Part shown: piece after piece, positions 60,759 to 64,000 of the stretch
Layout: each line of letters opens with the position of its first letter
Numbering within the stretch: the first letter of the stretch is position 1
NCBI RefSeq assembly: GCF_000754805.1
Contig: NZ_KN150731.1
Span: 3,273,886-3,337,885 of the forward strand
Direction of reading: 5' to 3'
Length of the DNA: 64,000 nt
Source of the DNA: Yersinia frederiksenii ATCC 33641
Lineage (GTDB): Bacteria; Pseudomonadota; Gammaproteobacteria; Enterobacterales; Enterobacteriaceae
Notes under the pieces: model-generated
Told to the model about the DNA's origin: nothing
The model's database searches: none
The model's input: only the letters and a program-made list of their open reading frames with translations
Program-made: the position numbers and the translations under genes

Positions 60759-61064
60759 ATGGCTAAGGGGCAATCTTTGCAAGATCCGTTCCTGAACGCA
60801 TTGCGTCGTGAACGGGTTCCGGTTTCTATTTATTTAGTGAATGGCATTAAACTGCAGGGCCAAGTTGAGTCTTTTGATCAGTTTGTCATTCTGTTAAAGA
60901 ACACAGTTAGTCAGATGGTTTATAAGCATGCCATTTCTACTGTAGTGCCTTCTCGCCCGGTATCGCATCACAGCAATAATCCGAGTGGTAGCACCAATAA
61001 TTATCATGGTAGTAATCCATCTGCGCCGCAACAACCGCAGCAGGATAGCGATGACGCTGAATAA
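60759..61064 (+). CDS. hfq: RNA chaperone Hfq
   Basis: Hexameric Sm-like protein pairing sRNAs with mRNAs. 101 residues: Sm1 and Sm2 motifs ([27 protein letters not shown]) and a flexible C-terminal tail rich in Asn, Ser and Gln. Preceded by AAGGAAA. Confidence 0.98.
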
Positions 61065-61162
61065 AGCGCATTGCTGGTCAACTATGACGGGGGACATAGG
61101 CAACGGATTCGGGCTTATGTTCTCCGCACTAGCGGTTTTGATCCGTTTGAGAGGTTGCACGT

Positions 61163-62446
61163 TTGTTTGACCGTTATGAAGCCGGTGAGCAGGCCGTACT
61201 GGTTCATATTTATTTCTCACAAGATAAAAACTCAGAGGATCTGCGTGAGTTTGAAGCGCTGGTATCTTCTGCGGGTGTAGAGGCTTTGCAAATTGTGACG
61301 GGTAGTCGCAAAGCACCGCATCCTAAGTATTTTGTTGGTGAGGGAAAGGCCGAAGAAATTGCTGACGCGGTAAAAGCCAGTGGCGCGTCTGTTGTCTTGT
61401 TTGATCACGCCCTTTCTGCTGCGCAAGAGCGAAATCTTGAGCGTTTATGCGAATGCCGGGTTATTGATCGTACTGGGCTAATTTTAGATATTTTTGCCCA
61501 ACGGGCCCGTACCCATGAAGGTAAATTACAGGTCGAATTAGCACAATTACGTCATATTGCGACCCGTTTGGTACGTGGCTGGACGCATCTTGAGCGTCAA
61601 AAAGGGGGAATTGGCCTAAGAGGGCCAGGTGAAACCCAGTTGGAGACTGACCGTCGTTTGTTACGTGACCGAATCAGCTTGATTTTAAGCCGATTGGAGC
61701 GAGTGGCAAAACAGCGAGAGCAAGGGCGGCGTGCGCGTACCCGTGCTGATATTCCAACAGTATCTTTGGTGGGTTATACCAACGCCGGTAAATCCAGCCT
61801 GTTTAACAAAATTACGGCAGCTGATGTTTATGCAGCTGACCAATTATTTGCCACCCTGGATCCCACTTTACGCCGTATTAATGTGGCTGATGTGGGCGAC
61901 ACAGTGTTGGCGGATACGGTAGGCTTTATCCGGCATTTGCCGCATGATCTGGTTGCTGCTTTTAAAGCGACATTACAAGAAACGCGGCAAGCCTCATTAC
62001 TGTTACACATTATTGATGCAGCTGATCCTCGGGTAGCCGAGAATATGGCCGCGGTCGATTCTGTATTGGCAGAGATCGAGGCGGATGAAATTCCTACACT
62101 ATTAGTAATGAATAAAATTGATTTGTTGGATGATTTTGTCCCGCGAATCGATCGCAACGAAGAGAATCTGCCAGTCAGAGTTTGGCTTTCAGCCCAAACC
62201 GGCGCAGGTATCCCGTTGCTCTTTCAAGCGTTGACGGAGCGCCTTTCAGGTGAGATCGCACACTTTGAATTGCGTTTGCCGCCTCAGGCAGGCCGTTTGC
62301 GTAGCCGTTTTTACCAGCTTCAGGCAATTGAAAAAGAGTGGATAGACGAGGACGGGAGCGTCGGTATGGTGGTAAGAATGCCTATCGTTGATTGGCGTCG
62401 TCTCTGTAAACAAGAGCAGGAGTTGATCAGTTATATTATTAATTAA
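61163..62446 (+). CDS. hflX: Ribosome-associated GTPase HflX
   Basis: GTPase that splits stalled ribosomes under heat stress. 427 residues; N-terminal HflX domain with [11 protein letters not shown] and [22 protein letters not shown] GPGETQLE, then a G domain with G1 GYTNAGKSS (from residue 204) and NKID. TTG start at 61163 chosen because it gives the conserved [10 protein letters not shown] beginning. Confidence 0.96.
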   Translation: MFDRYEAGEQAVLVHIYFSQDKNSEDLREFEALVSSAGVEALQIVTGSRKAPHPKYFVGEGKAEEIADAVKASGASVVLFDHALSAAQERNLERLCECRVIDRTGLILDIFAQRARTHEGKLQVELAQLRHIATRLVRGWTHLERQKGGIGLRGPGETQLETDRRLLRDRISLILSRLERVAKQREQGRRARTRADIPTVSLVGYTNAGKSSLFNKITAADVYAADQLFATLDPTLRRINVADVGDTVLADTVGFIRHLPHDLVAAFKATLQETRQASLLLHIIDAADPRVAENMAAVDSVLAEIEADEIPTLLVMNKIDLLDDFVPRIDRNEENLPVRVWLSAQTGAGIPLLFQALTERLSGEIAHFELRLPPQAGRLRSRFYQLQAIEKEWIDEDGSVGMVVRMPIVDWRRLCKQEQELISYIIN

Positions 62447-62470
62447 TCCGTCGTGGCTAATTAATTGATT

Positions 62471-62597
62471 ATTACCAAAGAGTTTGGGATTGCAGGTAGA
62501 CAGCCAGTGAATAAATCCCGATGAATTTACACAAGTAAATGATTCAGGTGAATGAACGCCGCTAGCGCCTCAACAATTTCAAGTGCGAAGGGAATAT
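62471..62597. repeat. ERIC element between hflX and hflK
   Basis: About 127 bases with the central palindrome TTTACACAAGTAAAT and flanks GAATAAATCCCG and GATTCAGGTGAATGAAC, typical of ERIC, ending ATTTCAAGTGCGAAGGG. It separates two genes of one operon and so would be copied into the mRNA. Confidence 0.7.
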
Positions 62598-62686
62598 CTG
62601 ATCTTTCTTGTGAGATTGAGAGCCAGCTTCTTTGGCATGTGCTCTTGGCCTGAAGAAAACCAATCATAGAAGAATGGAGCTAAAAC

Positions 62687-63961
62687 ATGGCGTGGAATCA
62701 GCCCGGTAATAACGGACAGGACCGCGATCCGTGGGGGAGCAGCAATAATAATGGCGGCAACTCTGGCGGAAATAACAATAATAAAGGTGGTCGTGACCAA
62801 GGGCCGCCTGATCTGGATGATATCTTCCGTAAACTGAGCAAAAAACTGAGTAGCCTCGGTGGCAAAGGTGGCGGAAACGGCAATGATAACGGTGGTACCA
62901 CAAGAGGCCCTGGTTTGAGTGGTCGTATTGTTGGCATTGCTGTGGTTGCGGTTGTGGTTATCTGGGCAGCAAGTGGTTTCTATACAATTAAAGAAGCTGA
63001 GCGCGGTGTTGTTACACGCTTGGGTAAATTAAGCCACATCGTGCAACCTGGTTTGAACTGGAAACCGACCTTTATCGATGCAGTGACCCCGGTGAACGTC
63101 GAGTCGGTGCGTGAATTGGCGGCTTCAGGTGTCATGCTGACCTCTGATGAGAACGTCGTTCGCATCGAAATGAACGTTCAGTATCGCGTGACTGACCCGG
63201 CCGCTTATCTGTTTAGCGTGACGAATCCGGATGACAGCCTGCGTCAGGCAACTGACAGTGCAGTTCGTGGTGTTATTGGTAAATACACCATGGATAAAAT
63301 CCTGACCGAAGGCCGTACTATCGTTCGTAGCGATACTCAGCGTGTACTGGAAGAAACCATTCGTCCGTACAACATGGGTATTACTCTGCTGGACGTTAAC
63401 TTCCAGGCAGCTCGGCCACCGGAAGAAGTTAAAGCAGCATTTGATGATGCGATTGCGGCTCGTGAAAACGAACAACAGTATATTCGTGAAGCAGAAGCCT
63501 ACACCAACGAAGTTCAGCCTCGTGCTAATGGTCAGGCGCAGCGTCTGTTAGAAGATGCTCGTGCTTATGCCGCACGTAAAGTGTTGGAAGCGCAAGGTGA
63601 GGTTGCCGGTTTTGCCAAGTTGCTGCCTGAGTATAAGGCTGCACCGGAAATTACCCGTGAACGTCTGTACATCGAAACCATGGAGAAGGTCCTCGGTCAT
63701 ACCCGCAAAGTGCTGGCTAATGACAAAGGCAACAGTCTGATGGTGTTACCGCTGGATCAACTGATGCGCGGACAAGGCGCAGATAAAGCGGATAGCAGTA
63801 AAGACACAAGTCTGATTCGTTTGAATCCGCCTTCCTCTGCTAATAGCAGCCAAGAATCTAGTGCAAGTAACTCAAGCACCGGTTCAACCAGTGGCTCTAT
63901 CATGGATCAGCGCCGGGCGAATGCCCAGCGTGATACTTCCACTCGCGTAGGGAGAGAATAA
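62687..63961 (+). CDS. hflK: FtsH protease regulator HflK
   Basis: SPFH/prohibitin-family membrane protein of 424 residues forming with HflC a large ring around FtsH. N-terminal Gly/Asn-rich cytoplasmic part (1-78), one membrane helix (about 80-100, GIAVVAVVVIWAASG), SPFH domain (about 100-290) and a coiled coil. ATG preceded by GGAGC. Confidence 0.96.
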   Translation: MAWNQPGNNGQDRDPWGSSNNNGGNSGGNNNNKGGRDQGPPDLDDIFRKLSKKLSSLGGKGGGNGNDNGGTTRGPGLSGRIVGIAVVAVVVIWAASGFYTIKEAERGVVTRLGKLSHIVQPGLNWKPTFIDAVTPVNVESVRELAASGVMLTSDENVVRIEMNVQYRVTDPAAYLFSVTNPDDSLRQATDSAVRGVIGKYTMDKILTEGRTIVRSDTQRVLEETIRPYNMGITLLDVNFQAARPPEEVKAAFDDAIAARENEQQYIREAEAYTNEVQPRANGQAQRLLEDARAYAARKVLEAQGEVAGFAKLLPEYKAAPEITRERLYIETMEKVLGHTRKVLANDKGNSLMVLPLDQLMRGQGADKADSSKDTSLIRLNPPSSANSSQESSASNSSTGSTSGSIMDQRRANAQRDTSTRVGRE

Positions 63962-63964
63962 CCA

Positions 63965-64000
63965 ATGCGTAAGTCTTTTTTACTTATCGTCGTTGTGGTG
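63965..64000 (+). CDS. hflC: HflC, 5' end only
   Basis: The first 12 codons (MRKSFLLIVVVV) are visible before the window ends. Position three bases after hflK and the N-terminal hydrophobic start match HflC, the partner of HflK. Confidence 0.88.
   Translation, partial: MRKSFLLIVVVV

Overview
The window reads as enterobacterial chromosome from the genus Yersinia, most likely the Y. enterocolitica group. The left end carries a near-textbook FoxA ferrioxamine receptor and a complete hemin locus in Yersinia order. Several ERIC-type miniature repeats of about 127 bp sit between genes. The right two thirds follow the 94-minute region of Escherichia coli gene by gene. I see no prophage, transposase, rRNA operon or CRISPR array.

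Layout. (1) 1-4.6 kb: foxA, a sufS-like relic, and a divergent yjiS/yjiR pair. (2) 4.6-10.9 kb: hemin operon hmuP-R-S-T-U-V on the minus strand under a Fur box. (3) 10.9-14.1 kb: a worn region next to tRNA-Phe with SDR relics, an intact yghX homologue, a CMD-family gene, a truncated beta-propeller gene and a RidA-family gene behind a LexA-like box. (4) 14.3-28.0 kb: yjdC, then about 13 kb that E. coli lacks at this place: the galactarate cluster garL-garR-garK, cdaR, garP-garD, followed by aegA-hydN-fdhF. (5) 28.1-45.2 kb: dsbD, cutA, dcuA, aspA, fxsA, groSL, yjeI, epmB, efp, ecnB, sugE behind a guanidine-II riboswitch, blc, frdABCD, epmA. (6) 45.2-64 kb: mscM, psd, rsgA, orn, three identical tRNA-Gly genes, a DnaA-box region that looks like datA, queG, nnr, tsaE, amiB, mutL, miaA, hfq, hflX, hflK and the start of hflC.

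How it works together. Iron: FoxA imports ferrioxamine and HmuRSTUV imports and handles heme. Galactarate: GarP imports it, GarD dehydrates it, GarL cleaves the product, GarR reduces tartronate semialdehyde, GarK phosphorylates glycerate and CdaR activates. Anaerobic life: AspA makes fumarate, DcuA exchanges C4-dicarboxylates, FrdABCD respires fumarate, and AegA-HydN-FdhF forms a probable formate-linked electron-transfer set. EpmA and EpmB modify EF-P, and all three genes are present.

Most interesting points: a datA-like cluster of three DnaA boxes beside the tRNA-Gly genes; a selenium-independent FdhF (Cys at the selenocysteine position) in one operon with aegA and hydN; a shared GTGCATNNGCCYA motif before garL, cdaR and garP; repeated motifs between yjiR and yjiS that look like a MocR operator; an SOS-type box before an orphan RidA gene; and a shortened ERIC inside the frd leader.
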